This document shows, one piece after another, positions 10,850-22,845 of a stretch of DNA of 64,000 nucleotides; the first letter of the stretch is position 1, and each line of letters starts with the position of its first letter. The notes beneath the pieces were generated by a model. That model was not told where the DNA came from. It searched no databases and saw only the letters and a list, made by a program, of their open reading frames with translations. The translations under genes were made by a program, and so were the position numbers. The stretch is from Icerya purchasi (taxonomy: Eukaryota; Arthropoda; Insecta; Hemiptera; Monophlebidae), in assembly GCA_039619475.1 (NCBI GenBank), contig CM077115.1:40310444-40374443 (forward strand). The letters run 5' to 3'.

Positions 10850-11770
10850 CATATCTTAGCGCATTTCTGAGCGGTCAACTCTTCTTCGCAGTGCCGCGAA
10901 CGAAAATCGACACAGCAATTCTGGCCCTGTACCTGGACGTGCGGGGAAATTCTTTGGCCGAACGGGCCACCGACTCTTCCATATCTAGGTCCTTTTCATT
11001 TCCATTTTACCTGAAATAATTGCCTGCGCATTCATATCTATCGTGTCTCATAATGTGACCGAAATACTTTCGTTTTCTCTTTTTACCAGCGGTTAATAAC
11101 TGTTTCGGTTGCGCGGTGTCCTGTTTTGCTATATTATTTGAAACCCAACCGGTCCCTATTAAGATTTCTCCAAAGATCCACATTTCAAGCACTTCCAAAT
11201 TTTTCTCGCGGATCTGCTTTTAAATGTCTCTGGACCCTTTCTATAAAACAAAACTGAGTTTTGACTATCCCGCACCGGCTTTAAGACTGAAACTGTTGCT
11301 ATTAAACAGAGAATCTCATTTTCACGAACACTGCGTGTTCAACTCTCATTCCGATTTCTTTACTGGAATCCGCTTTGTCATTTATCCAGCACTTCTATAG
11401 TATTTAACAAGACTCGATTGACAGCGTCGCCGTCTTTTGTCAATGTCGGATGTTGTTTTTCCCCCTACAAGTAATAAACATCATCACTTTTGGTTTTTGC
11501 GTGTCTTCTTTTTATACACACATGTATTCGCGAATTAATCGTTTCGGTAATCTTTGCAATTTCTCTACGATGGTATTCGATAATAATAATGTGTCATACC
11601 ACTGGGGTCTTAACATTGTTTAACGTCCGTTAATCGAAGTGCCGTCTTCAGATTAATACCTTTCTTATGTAATTCTTCTCACATCGATTTTAAATAATAT
11701 CGGTGACATATCATGTAGAACGTCTTTTACTACATGTTATCTTTTTAGGCCTCCGTAATCTGTTTTCGAA
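10850..11770 (-). pseudogene. decayed RTE/CR1-type RT, opposite strand
   Basis: Reading down the - strand one finds DMSPILFKI (the QGxxxSPxLFN motif) near 11710, WYDTLLLSNT (a ruined YADDxxLLS catalytic motif) near 11610, KVMMFI near 11490, WINDKADSSKEIGMRVEHAV near 11370, LEMW near 11190 and KRKRKYFGHIMRHDRYE near 11060. They are in the correct order for one RT and thumb region, spread over all three frames with many stops. Loss of the YADD motif marks it as dead. It is the same general family as 10428-10836 and 47190-48165. Confidence 0.7.
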
Positions 11771-12239
11771 GCAGCTGACTGGTTTTTGAGTATATCTATC
11801 GGAGAATATTTTACATTTATCCGGTTCAAATTTTACAAACATGTTGCTTTTCCAGAAAGCACACCGTTATACATTTTTGTTTTTCTCTAGCAATCCAGAA
11901 TTACACACCCAAACTATATACTCGATGATATTGGGGCTCTTCGTGTATTTACTTTTATTACATAAAAATCGAATGCCCCGTGTGGCTAGGAGCTATTACG
12001 GCGTCTAGAAATCAATGAATGTTACAGAAGTTAATTTAGTTCGTTGTATGTCGTCAAATTTAACAGGCCGTTCGGACAAAGTCCTGATGATTCGATACTA
12101 GTTGACGCAGCGAGGTACGGTTTTCGAATTAGGCCAAATGTCGGCATCGCTTTAACGGATGCTCCGCAATTGATTGGGAGCAAAGGTGCCGCCACGGAAC
12201 ATTTATCGGATTTGAGCACGTTGTTTGGTCCGACCGCAG
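11771..12239. other. no assigned gene; coding-like island
   Basis: Positions 12044-12240 are open on the + strand with balanced composition (for example VDAARYGFRIRPNVGIALTD). The frame has no recognised family, and the ORF runs on into the shadow of the family A remnant. See findings. Confidence 0.25.
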
Positions 12240-13805
12240 TTTATTCCATTTCGTGGAAAAACTTGTATGTAGTAGAAAACCGTTGATTCCACTTTTCGAA
12301 CCATTCGTAAACATGGACATGTGGGAAGGAAATAAGGACCTGATAAAACAGAGGAACTCCTGCTCGACTATAGACTTCGAAATATATTTGGCAGAAAGAG
12401 GAAAGAAAGTTACATTGGGAGGGTAGGAGAAATAAGAAAGACTTATCGGTCGAGATAGTATATAGGGCAAGCAAGAACTAAGACGCAAGGAGACATGCGC
12501 CAGGATAGGAATTTTCTTAGGAGTAAAGCTCCAGTTTTGTAAAATGGAGAGGTAAGTAAGACTAAGTGTCTCGAGGACGTCAACGCTAGACACTGCGAAA
12601 GGAAACAATAGCCTAAATGGGACCTGCGAATGAAAAGAGGAGACGTTTTAGATTCAGGAATGCATTGGAAGAAAGATCTGAGGCAACCAAAATAGAGACG
12701 TGGATGATGTTTAAATTATGAAGAAGAGATTTAGAGACACGGCCATAGATAAAAGACCAATAATCAAGTTTTGAACGAAAACAATGGATTTGTATAGGGA
12801 GGTAAGAAGGAGAGGACCCCCCACCCCACCCACCACCCCACCCCCCACCACCACCATATAGTATGGAAAAAAGCCTTTAAAAGGTTCAGTCTTTTGAGAG
12901 CAGAGAAGGAAAGAAAATCAATGTGCGTCGAGGACAGACGACTATCAAGAAAAACGCCGAGATAGCGGAAACAATTTTAAGGGAGATGAGCGTGGAATTC
13001 AAGGAAACAAAGACACTTGCAGAATTGTAAGGAAGAAGAGAAAAAACAACGCAAGAAGACTTGAATGAAGCGATAGAAAGGTGTAACGTGGAAAGAGATC
13101 GTTCCAAATGAAACAGAGATGAGTTAACTTTCTCATTCGCATCTTCGATAACGTGGGAGGAGGAGAAGAGCAAAATTTCATCAGCGAAAAACAAAGAATT
13201 ATAGGAAGGGAGGCAGTAGAGAGAGTATAAATATTGAAGAGAATAGTGCTGAGGCATGAACCTTGAGGAAGACCGCGAGAGACAATTCTAGTAGTCTAGA
13301 GAAGAAGAGAGTAAAAATGGATGTCACGGTTCTGCATAAGGTTGACAACGAGAGAAATGAATCGCATAGGAATATAGTCTATCATGCTATCTCGAAGAGC
13401 AGGAAGATGTGTGCATTAACAATAGGAAACATCAATAAAGCTGGCAATGGTGTATTGCTTATTAATAAAAGATTTATAAATATGGAAGACAAAAAGACCG
13501 ACACAATCAGCAGGCTCTAGACCAGAACGGAAACCAAACATGTTCGAAGGGAACTCATTATTATGCTCCAGTCACCAAACAAGGTGCTTGTTAAGCACGC
13601 TCACAAACAATTATTTTCTAAGAAAAGAAGTCCAAGGAAATTGGACGTAAAGACGAATTTTTCTTAGGGATGGGGACAACAATAAACGAATTCTAGGAAC
13701 GGGAGGGAACCCCCCGTGTGGAAAGAAAAAGGGTTAAAAATATACTAAGGAGAGATTGGACTGAAAAGTCAAGTATATTCTTAATGACGAGGAAGGGTAT
13801 GCAAT
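12240..13805 (-). pseudogene. family A I-like LINE remnant
   Basis: Order on the - strand matches the element at 48405-53790. A segment equivalent to the Thr-Pro-Asp RT region lies near 13520-13805, LPQGSC near 13262, and FFADEILLFSS near 13180 (FADD with D to E). Next come LSTLHLSIASFKSS, FTPKKIPILAHVSL near 12510 and MFTNGSKSG, the first RNase H motif with Asp replaced by Asn. Three frames alternate. Unusually for a LINE remnant, its 3' part (after the start of RNase H) is missing, so a later deletion or rearrangement is likely. A CCACCCC-rich simple repeat at about 12815-12855 lies inside. Confidence 0.8.
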
Positions 13806-16195
13806 CGATGTACAAGCTAACGGCGAAACTATTACTTTTCAAATATTAATTTAGAACGTTTTCAAAGTATTTAAAAAGTCGATTAATAACGAATGTACTA
13901 TTATTCTCTGTAACAATTGGCCGACACTGCACACGATTGTAGACACTGAACAGATAGTTAAATCGACACGGTTGTACCAAACAATCTACCCCTCTAATGA
14001 ATATTTCGATCCATCGGTAATAGTGAAAATGCATAAACCGGGAAGTGATTTTTTATGTCATTAAAAGCTTCATTTACCTGGCATCCGGTTCAGTTTAGAT
14101 CCACTTGTGTGCGTAAATTTGTATTTCCACAAGCCAAATCGTAACGTGAGTGTTTCGAAATTTCCCGCGTTAAGGATAGTTTCGAAATTAAAGTTTAAGC
14201 AGCATTCAGTTTGATTATATGGCCGTGCATTACCTTCGTGAATAATTTAATCGTATCATTTTCCGTACGGCCCCGCGTGGATATTAATATAAACTAAAAT
14301 AGAAACACCAACTGACAAGAATTTATTTAATTCGTTTTCCAAAGCGGTGAACAAAAGTGTTATTGCGGTTCGCTATATGTAGGTTATTGCGAAAATAGAA
14401 TTCTTCCTTCTTACGTTAAAGGCCCAATTTTACGTAGACCGAATTGGCAAACTTCGAACAGAGTCTGTTCACGCCCTAAAGCGTTACCAAACGTTATTCA
14501 TTTCTTATTTTTTTCATGCCTTATATGTTTTTCGACGGCTAAAAGTCACCAGCTTCAAAGTTCCTTACTCTTTGATAGAGAGTAATCTTGGTTATTGTTA
14601 TTTCTCGCTCACCCTATTACCATTTTCTCCGTTATTTGCAGAAACATTAAATCACCGATATGTTCTTTGAGAATTATAATTGTTTGTATTCAAAATATTA
14701 CACTATATATTTTCTGGCGAATACGAAATCATATTAAATAAACCGGTCAAATCAAATTAGTGTCAATTTTCGTCTGACACAGACTTTTCCTAGCAGTTAT
14801 TTAATAAAGTTTCTATAAATTTTTACATCTTTTACTTGCGTGCTTTTTTACAATAACAGTATAAACGTAGTAATAACTATTGTAAATTGCGCATTTAAAT
14901 CGAGTATTTCATTTCTTCGGAAGGAACTGCAGTAGTCAAACGGTCTATGATGATACGGGGGAAATATGATTGCGTAATTAAATAATCTGTATACCTGCGA
15001 AAAAAATTAAACAGATTTCTCGTACTGTCGTTTTTAGAACTCCCCGTACGTAAATAGCTAATACAACGATTCAGAAAACATGTCAAATGAAAATTCGATA
15101 ACTCCGAAACAGTGTTTTAACGTGTAATTCGATACTGTACACGTAAAAATGAAGGATAAACTGTTCTTCCAAAAAAGAGTGTATGTGTAACCTTCACCGA
15201 ATGAAAATCGCAAACAAACGTCAAAAACAGATGAACGTATCAAAAAAAAAAAAAAAATGTCATCATTTAAATATAATAAATACCTAATTTCTAAGTTTGA
15301 GTTGTCGAGTCGATCGGCCGGTGAGTTCATTCATTGGCTAGTTCAACCTATGTACGGTGAGAAAAAACCGAATAAACGAAGACGAACAGTTGGAACTATA
15401 GGGAAAGCCAAGGGGACAATGACCAAGTAGGCGGGGAAAAAAAAGAGCAAAATAAACTTACCATCACCGGAGATGCCCCAAAGTGTAGAGAAAAATATTA
15501 ATAGACGAAAAAGGCAAAACACCAATTAAACCAACTCGAGGACTAAATAATAACCTAGTATAAGACGAGAAATTTAGTAGTAGGCTAGGAATGTAAGTGG
15601 AAAGTAAAATTTTAAAAAAATTATACAATTTTACGAGGCTGTGGTAGCCTCTCGTAATTCTGAACAATGAGCATATTACGGCCGCTTTACGTTGGGCCCG
15701 AAAAATAATAAAAATACACATATTCGGTAAGACGAAATAAAAAGTAAGCAAGTGCTGCCCCTCCCCTTTGTGTCAACATGAGAGGTCCATTCCTAGAGTC
15801 GCAATTCTTTAATATCCAGCAGTTCTGAAAAGGAACAAAATGCGCGGATATTAAAGGAAAATGATTAAAAAATTGAAACGAAGATTGTGTCAAATAGAGG
15901 ACAAAAAAAAAAAAGAATGAATAAACAAAGGGACTGAGAAAGAAATGAAATTTTAAAATGGCGTTTTTCAATTTTAACTTATCGTAAACGAAAAATGTAA
16001 TCATTAAAATACCAACATGTTTTGTAGTAAAATGCTCTACTCATATTTACTTAATACGAAAAAGGTCGGTATTTTAATTTAAATAATTTACTTTCTGTTG
16101 TCGCGTTCAGTTATTGATAGTGTAATATATACATTACATATATAAAAAAAATAAAATAAATAAATTAGTAATTAACATAGAATTTAAGGCGGGTG
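13806..16195. other. no gene seen
   Basis: About 2.4 kb of AT-rich sequence without recognised coding or repeat families. Several small frames on the - strand (14895-16004) are hydrophobic chance openings. A short hairpin, TTACGAGGCTGTGGTAGCCTCTCGTAA, sits near 15632-15660. Confidence 0.4.
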
Positions 16196-17588
16196 TGAGT
16201 GTAAATGTGTGTGTGTGTATGTGTGTAGTTCGGCGAATGGTCTGAGATGATGATGGCTGGAGTGATGTTACGTCACGTCTGACGTAACGGAAATAGTGCT
16301 GGAGGAAATGCCGTCCGACGGTGGAGGGGACTTCGATTTGGTTTAGAGATCGGAAATACGTTTACGAGTAGTCAGTCAGATTTTGAGACAGTTAAAAAAA
16401 AGGCTGAGTCGGAATCCGCGCCGGTGGCCCAATACATTGGCCAGACGCTTTCCGTGATTGTATTCGGCCGTATAAAATCATAATCATTTTATCGCGTTTA
16501 TTCGAAAACGTGTATCGATGAATTAATTTGGTTAAAATAAAACGAAAAGAAAAAATTAGCATACCAGAAGTCCCATGTCAGGACAATAGATGAACAGGGT
16601 CAACGAAGAGGAACAACGAATTACCGTCACCATATCATCGGATGGAAACCAGTCATGACGAACTTGCATCTATAACAGCGACCAGGTAGGTTTCATTTTT
16701 CTTTTCCATCTCTGGGTTACTTGGTTTTAATTTTGAGTGTCTTTTTAGGTACCCCGACGTCCGTCACCGTATTTTTCACTTCTTGATTATTTTTTTTTTT
16801 GTTCCCACTTCCCTCCGGTCGAGTGGTTTCTTCTTTTGGTTAGATTTGCACTACTTTCCATCGTTTGGTTTAGCTTCGTTTGGTTTGGCTTCCCTTGGTC
16901 TGGTGTCCGGGATCTATGGTGTATCCTCCGGATAGGTTTCAAGAGGGTCCTCAGATGAGGTTTGCAGTCAACTTTCAGGCGGGGTTCCTGTCATTTTCAC
17001 TCTTCGGGCTAGGTGTCCAGTCATTCTCGGGATTCCAATGAATTTTCAGTTAGGTTCCTGTCCATGCTCAGGTAAATTTTTTATAGGTTTCTTCAACTGT
17101 TTTTTGTTTCCCCTTCAGGGGAATTTCGCGGTGCTTACCGATCACGTTTAGTTTTTTTCCATCGGTGTAATATTTTATATTTTTGCTTTGTTCGATTGGT
17201 TGTTCTTTGCATTTACTTTGTGGGATTTTCGTTCTTTTATGCTTTCAAAGTTTTTTTTTTTGTGGCGTTCAGGGCTTCTTTTTCGATTTCTTGGCGCTCT
17301 TCGTGTACGTTTTGTATTTATTTTTTTATTTTTATAAGTCGTTATCTGTTTTTATTTCTCCTTTGTCACAATTGTGACCTGATGTGTTTTGTTTTTTTTT
17401 TTGTGTTCCTTTTATATTTTTATTTACCTTTTTTCTCGTATGTTTTTATATTATTTTATTTTTATCTATCTGTTGTTGTGCGTTTTGTCGGCTTTTCCTG
17501 TTTAGAGGTAGGTTTTCTGTTTGAGTTGGGTTTTCATGATTTTCGATTCTTATTTTATTATTATTGTCGATCGTCGCTCCGTTCTTCA
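16196..17588 (+). other. unassigned block ending in a hammerhead-like motif
   Basis: Begins with a GT-rich microsatellite (about 16196-16230) and continues through a relatively GC-rich stretch (to about 16700) into T-rich DNA with a hydrophobic chance frame at 17196..17600. It leads directly into the hammerhead motif at 17589. By analogy with Penelope-like terminal repeats this may be element DNA, but no protein domain is seen, so this is inference. Confidence 0.25.
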
Positions 17589-17640
17589 GTTTGCTTCTGA
17601 TGATGGCCAGTGTGTAAGCTGATCGAAACGTTAAGCGAAT
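17589..17640 (+). ncRNA. hammerhead ribozyme-like motif with 8-bp helix I
   Basis: Core CTGATGA is at 17597-17603. Helix II is GGCCAG (17605-17610) with CTGATC (17619-17624), one mismatch and one G-U. GAA is at 17625-17627. Helix III is a single A-U pair around CG (17628-17631). The expected cleavage nucleotide is U at 17632. Helix I pairs GTTTGCTT (17589-17596) with AAGCGAAT (17633-17640) over eight consecutive pairs, including two G-U. This is the type I order. The extra T at 17604, before helix II, is shared with the palindrome motif. Known minimal hammerheads of Penelope-like elements and retrozymes have the same tiny helix III. Confidence 0.6.
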
Positions 17641-18391
17641 CTTTTAAAACACACAGTTGTTTCCGAAAATTATTTATTATGAGTAATAATCACTGTGTGA
17701 AGCTTTAAATATTTAATAATAAATATCATATTAAAGAGTCGATAATCATCATAATAACAGCGCAATAAAATAGGTCCGCGGGTATAAAACTCGCGGTGGC
17801 ATCCCTGATATAAGAATAGTAAAAAGCCAAATAAGATATAAAACGCTTCAATAGAAATTGCAGCAATATCAGAAACGAATTAAAAACTTGTTTTCGACTA
17901 TTTCGAAGCGACCGTCGACAAAATAAACTTCTAAAATAGCCATCAATTTAAAAGCTGCCATCATCAGAGTCGCGTTCGCCGAGAAAATTTCAACAAATTG
18001 TTTATACTTGGGCAAACCCGTGGTGCTCTTTATTCAATGGTTACAATGAATTTTCGGTTTTGTCCGAGTTTAATCGCCGCTAAAGTTGTCAGCGCGATGC
18101 AGCAATAAATTCTAGTTCGGCATTCCCGACAGGCCTTTTAATTTCAATTTTAAAAGTACCATGCCGCTAACTTCGGAAAAGGTGCGTTTTCCGAGATTTT
18201 CGCTTACGAAATAAACAAAAACGTGTTTACTTTTCTCCGGAGAGAAATGAAGAAAATTCCGTTCGTTTCTTTGGGAAATTTATCAAACGTCGACTTAATA
18301 ATAACGAGCGGAATGCGCGCCGGTTTTAAGGTTGCATAAGATGAAAACACACCGCTACGAAAATGTCAAAGACGAGCACAAGCACGAGCAT
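17641..18391. other. no gene seen
   Basis: AT-rich. Nothing recognised. Confidence 0.4.
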
Positions 18392-18475
18392 GAGCTGAAC
18401 CAACTGTGGCCTGTTAGCTTGTCATGTGGCCCTATAAAATTTCTAAAAGATAATGCACCACCACACGCTACTTGG
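18392..18475 (+). pseudogene. possible mariner transposase relic
   Basis: The frame reads ELNQLWPVSLSCGPIKFLKD followed by NAPPHATWA. This resembles the block around the second catalytic Asp of mariner transposases (NxxxPxLVNRxGPIxLHDNARPH), with a His-Asp to Lys-Asp change. Only about 28 residues are preserved, so the call rests on a short match. Confidence 0.35.
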
Positions 18476-19499
18476 GCCTTCTTCCGGGCGCGAAATTTAA
18501 TACGTCACCGGTGAGAAGTTTCAGCGAATTTTTTTTATCCCTTTTTGTTTTTGTTTTTTTACATAAACGACATTCTTACTCGGTTTATTACTTTTTTCTT
18601 CTCTACCTAATTCATAATTAGACTTCAGAATTAGTGATGGGTAAAGAGTTTCAAATATTTTGGAATGTCACGTTATATAACGATCAGGAATGTAACAGGA
18701 ACTTGGTTATAAACTGTTACGAAAAGAGTAACACTTACGTAATCAAAATGGAAATAAATTTAATTATAAAACGTAATTATAAAAAAACAAACCAAACAGG
18801 GGGGTTAATAAAATGTTTAAAAGCTAAAACAACTTGGAGATGACAGTTTCATCATTAATAAACCTTGAAAAACAGCGAAATGTGACAAATAGACGTCTAA
18901 ATAAAATGTAGTAGATCTGGAATTTATAACCACATTAAAAAAAGTAGACAAATCAGAACTGTTTTTTGATAAAAACCGCTGTTAAAATTGTTGACGGTAA
19001 AATTCCGACAGTTGTTAATCGTCACGGTGCCAATCATCATCATAGTATATTATGTGCGATCATGCATCACCGTATGGTATAGAAAACGTAATGTGCTTAT
19101 TAAAATATACAGATTTAACTTGATAATACGTAAACAACGTTGTTTCCAGCTGATAGTAACGCACATATAACAATAACAGTTTAGCTATTCCGGATATAGA
19201 AACACATTATACGTTATTTAGTTAATGTAACTAAATTTGTAACTGCGGAAGAACTTCGTTCCCAGCCAGGTACAGCAGATTAGTGTTCTTTTTAATTCAT
19301 TATCTGATCACGTATTACCGTGTAATGAGCTAGTGCGTTGTAACCAATAATAGAGCAAGCAGTATGAGAAATACATACGAAACGTACGAGTGATATAAAG
19401 ATAAAAAATTTGTGTGTCATTTGTACTTCAATCCCCCCTGATCATCGTCTGATATTATTGTATCGTAGTTAATCATTTCTTTCGTCCATTCGGTTCCAA
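18476..19499. other. no gene seen
   Basis: AT-rich with chance frames at 18634..18843 and 18988..19170. Nothing recognised. Confidence 0.4.
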
Positions 19500-20400
19500 G
19501 ACTAGTTACATAGAGTTACAGTCATTTTGGTTACAAAGGTTACTTCTCTTAAATGTGCAAAGTGAAAAAGTGCAGATGAATGTAGGAATGCCGCAGGGTA
19601 ACAACATGGCGCCAATACTTTTTATTATACATATAAATAGTCTATATAGGGAATTTTAAGTTACAGTGAGGTTGTCTCGTTCGCGGATGATATATTACGT
19701 CACGTAAAGATGTTAAAGAGGCAGAAATAAGAATACAAAAAGATTTAATTATAATAAGAAACACGATAAAAATCTAAGAATGTAAAAAAGACTAATGGTA
19801 CTGCGGAAAAATAGAGACAGCCGCGATTTGTATTGTCGAAATATAATAATGCACTCAAACGATAGTATACACTCGATTGGAAAAAGGCTCGAATGTGAAA
19901 TGAAAAACTGTCAGAAGTTAAAGATTACTTTCTCGGTATAAATATTTTTGGAGAGTAATGATAGACCACAATACACTTAAGATGGGACATACTACGTTGC
20001 AAAGAAAATAAGAGCAGTTTTCCCAGCTTTATATACATTAAAGAAAAATGCAACAGATGATACATTACAAGTAGTTTATTGTGCGCTAGTGGATTCGAGG
20101 ATCAGATATGGAATTCAGGCATATGGCACGAGAAGTTTACTTGGGGAAAATAAATAAATTGCAAATTAAATGCTTGAAATTAAATGAGGGAGAAACTGAA
20201 AGTGAAATAATTTAAATAGAAAACGTGGTGATGAGCATAAGAATTACTGAAGATATGGGGAATATATATCAACGGAAAAGAAAATCAAATTGGAGGAAAA
20301 AATAAAGAATACGAGTACGAGTTGAGGAAAAAACTTTCGTACCAACCGCCGTTAGCAAGAACATAGATTTAGCAAACGAACAAATATATTATAACTCGGA
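19500..20400 (+). pseudogene. decayed non-LTR reverse transcriptase
   Basis: MNVGMPQGNNMAPILFIIHI near 19574 is the QGxxxxPxLF motif. VVSFADDILRHVKDVKEAEI near 19668 contains an intact FADD. Further on, IRAVFPALYTLKKNATDD and VDSRIRYGIQAYGTRS (about 20015-20125) are the thumb-region motifs of LINE RTs. They fall in different frames with stops. The clade is not clear. Endonuclease and gag are missing. The sequence to 20400 may be its eroded C-terminus. Confidence 0.7.
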
Positions 20401-20574
20401 TGTTGAATACCTAAGGAAATAATAGAGAAGGAAATAATAAAATAGGGAAAGGAAAAGGAGAATAAAGGAATGGCTTCAGGAAGAAGAAAATATAAAAAAG
20501 ATAATAAACATAAAATAAAATAACAAGGCGCAAACAAAAAGAGTAAAGAAAAAAAATACATCGAGTATTATTTT

Positions 20575-21015
20575 TTTTTTATTTCTATTTATTTAACGAC
20601 GCTCGATAGCTAGGTCATTTGCGTCATGACCGTAATCTATAAGTTGCTATAGATATTTTAGAAAGTTAAGTAAGATGTTAATATTATTCGCATTTTCGCT
20701 TAGTATATAATCAATGCTTAAATTAATGCCGTCGTACTTTTTTTTTCATATTTCTGACAATATGTGGTATTATATTGACAGGTGACACTGACATTCTGAG
20801 CAGAGATTCGATGTTTTGGAAAAGGTAATTGTGCGTCAATTTGGTGTGTCCAATTCTTAGGCGGGCTATCATAATCTCCTCTGTACGGTTCGGTCGAAAC
20901 GGTATCGCCAGTTTGATAGTATCGGTTTAACAGCATAGAGTTTGCTTCCACAAAAACACTTTGCTTGCCAGCAGTCCTTAAATATTTTACGAAGTTATAT
21001 ATACACATATATCGT
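20575..21015 (-). pseudogene. family B-like LINE tail
   Basis: On the - strand EIMIARLRIGHTKLTHNYLF (about 20885-20830) matches the TRIRIGHTNLTHSFLIS block of the element at 27050. It is followed by CSECQC, then INLSIDYILSENANN and FLKYL before a stop. Upstream, SKLYAVKPILSNW precedes it as expected. The 3' UTR (CAAATGACCTAGCTATCGAG) and ATAAATAG-rich tail near 20575-20640 resemble the family B 3' end. It is 5'-truncated and frameshifted, and lies immediately downstream of the RTE-like element's end. Confidence 0.75.
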
Positions 21016-21060
21016 CTGAGTGCCATTTCTAATTTTCCAACATTATTCCACATGTTACAA

Positions 21061-21419
21061 TTAATGTTTGTGTCGCATATGTGAGATCAGACCAATTTAA
21101 AAGTTTGTGCTGAAATCGCAAAGCGGACAACGAATTTCTGTCCTCCCGGCGGTGGTCAGGGAACCATCTGGGTGTTTCTTCTTTTTTTTAGTTTTACAGC
21201 ATGCATGGTGGTCCGCAATGTCGTCTGAAAATATTTTCCGTTCTTTTCTGTTTTGAGCCACCGTTTCCCATGAAGTATTTTTTTTTTTGGATTTATTCCA
21301 GCTTTTTTGATCGTATCGGTTATCACATCTTTGTAACGCAGCTTCGGGCGACCACATTGTCTTTTGCCATCGTTTAACACTGCATATAACATACGTTTCG
21401 GAAATCGTTCATTTCCCAT
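21061..21419 (-). pseudogene. C-terminal region with C2H2-like finger
   Basis: Frame 21419 reads MGNERFPKRMLYAVLNDGKR and on through GRPKLRYKDV, typical after the RT thumb. A frameshift in an A-run near 21185 leads to HPDGSLTTAGRTEIRCPLCD. The finger reads CPLC, ten residues, then SHMRHKH, ending at a TAA at 21061. A TAA at 21097-21099 interrupts the finger in frame. Related LINE proteins end in the same kind of C2H2 finger. Confidence 0.65.
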
Positions 21420-21452
21420 TCGTATAACATGACCAATCCATCTTAGTCGAGC

Positions 21453-22582
21453 CTAGGCTAATTGTTGTCCAATTGAATAGCAACCGGCCATTTGCAGTAT
21501 CCTTTCATTGGATACGAAATCTTCGCAATTTACACGAAGAATTTGTCTTAAATGACAGACCTCTAATTTTTTTAGTTGCTTCATCCTTATCGGCCAGGTT
21601 TCTGTACCGTATAATAACGTTGGTAAGATTACAGTCTTATACACAGCTATTTTAGTAGTTGTTGTTAGGTTTTTGTTCGTGAAGACTCGTTTAGAAAGTT
21701 TGTTGTGCGCTATCATCGCATTTCTTATTCTGTACATAATTTTCTCATCTAGATTGCCATCACTGCTTATCAGACTTCCCAGGTATTTAAAGTTTTTTAC
21801 TTGCTTTAACTTGTTTCCATCTATAAAATAATTTTCATTCACTGTAAATATTTTCATAATCTCTGTCTTTGTGCAGTTTATAGATAGGCCGAAATCTTTG
21901 TATGTTTCACTTAGCACATTTATCGCATTTTGTAGCTCTGAAGCATTATTGCCTATAATGACGCAATCATCCGCATATTGCAGGTTCTGCAAAAATAATT
22001 TTTCTGTCTTACTCTTAGCCTGAAATTTTGGCAGGTTATAGAGTCCTCCATCAAAACGATATTTTATCTGAATTCCGGAAGCTGAGATCTTCTTATAATA
22101 TATGAGATAAACCATGCTCATATAGAAATTGAATAACGTAGGTGCAAGTACACATCCCTGCTTAACTCCAGTGGTTATCTTAAAAGGGTTCATACTTCCA
22201 TTTTCGCATATTACTACACCTTCCATATCATCGTGTAACTGTCTCAAAAGTGTTAGCAGTTTTGGCGGACATCCGATTATTTGTAAAAGTTTCCATAGTG
22301 CACTTCTGTTTACATAGCTTTTTGCACTGCAACAAATGCCATGAACAGTTCTTTATTTTGTTCTCTAGCTTTTTCCACAAGTTGACGTATTACGAATATC
22401 ATGTCGACCGTGCTGCGTTGCTGCCGAAAACCGTATTGCTCCTCGGGAGGATACTTATCTATCGCAGTTTGTAGCCTCGTTAGGAGGATTCTGCTCAGAA
22501 TTTTGCTGGCAGTTGATAAGAGCGATACACCTCGATAGTTACAGCAATCTTTTTTGTCTCCCTTATTTTTTGATATATACAA
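21453..22582 (-). pseudogene. RT domain of the RTE-like element
   Basis: The 22582-22310 frame carries the NYRGVSLLSTASKILSRILL block and QYGFRQQRSTVD. After a frameshift the 22247-21453 frame gives GVKQGCVLAPTLFNFYMSMV, YADDCVIIGN (intact catalytic YADD), LSINCTKTEIM, NFKYLGSLISSDG and LLYGTETWPI. Together these are RT motifs 1 to 7 and the thumb. The frame ends at a stop at 21453 where related proteins continue (ARLRWIGHVIRM), so that stop is a disabling mutation. Upstream RT sequence (22837-22622 and 23822-23610) lies on either side of the family A insertion. Confidence 0.8.
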
Positions 22583-22834
22583 ACAATGGCTGCGTTTTTG
22601 AAGTCTTTTGGTAGAGTGCCCTCATCCCAAAAATCTTTTATATAAGTTATGTAGTTGCGATGTTAACACCTTGCCTCCTAGTTTATATACTTCATTCGGT
22701 ATACCATCTAAGCCTGGTGCCTTATTTCGCTTTGCATTTTTTATTGCTGATAAAACTTCCTCCTCGGATGGTGGAATATCCAGCTGATAATTTATTTCTT
22801 GTTTAGGCAACATCTGAAATATATCTTCTTTAAC

Positions 22835-22845
22835 CACAGTATTAA
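22835..22845 (+). repeat. target-site duplication, left
   Basis: CACAGTATTAA, repeated exactly at 23527-23537 on the other side of the family A insertion. Confidence 0.85.

Noticed and set aside
15343..15525. GACAATGACCAAGTAGGCGGGG followed by an A-run, resembling a family A 3' end on the + strand
   Set aside because: The preceding sequence shows no ORF2 C-terminus, and the box matches only loosely.
17196..17600. 134-codon hydrophobic frame, could be taken as a membrane protein
   Set aside because: It is the product of a T-rich tract (Phe, Leu, Tyr, Cys only), and the overlapping frame is equally hydrophobic.
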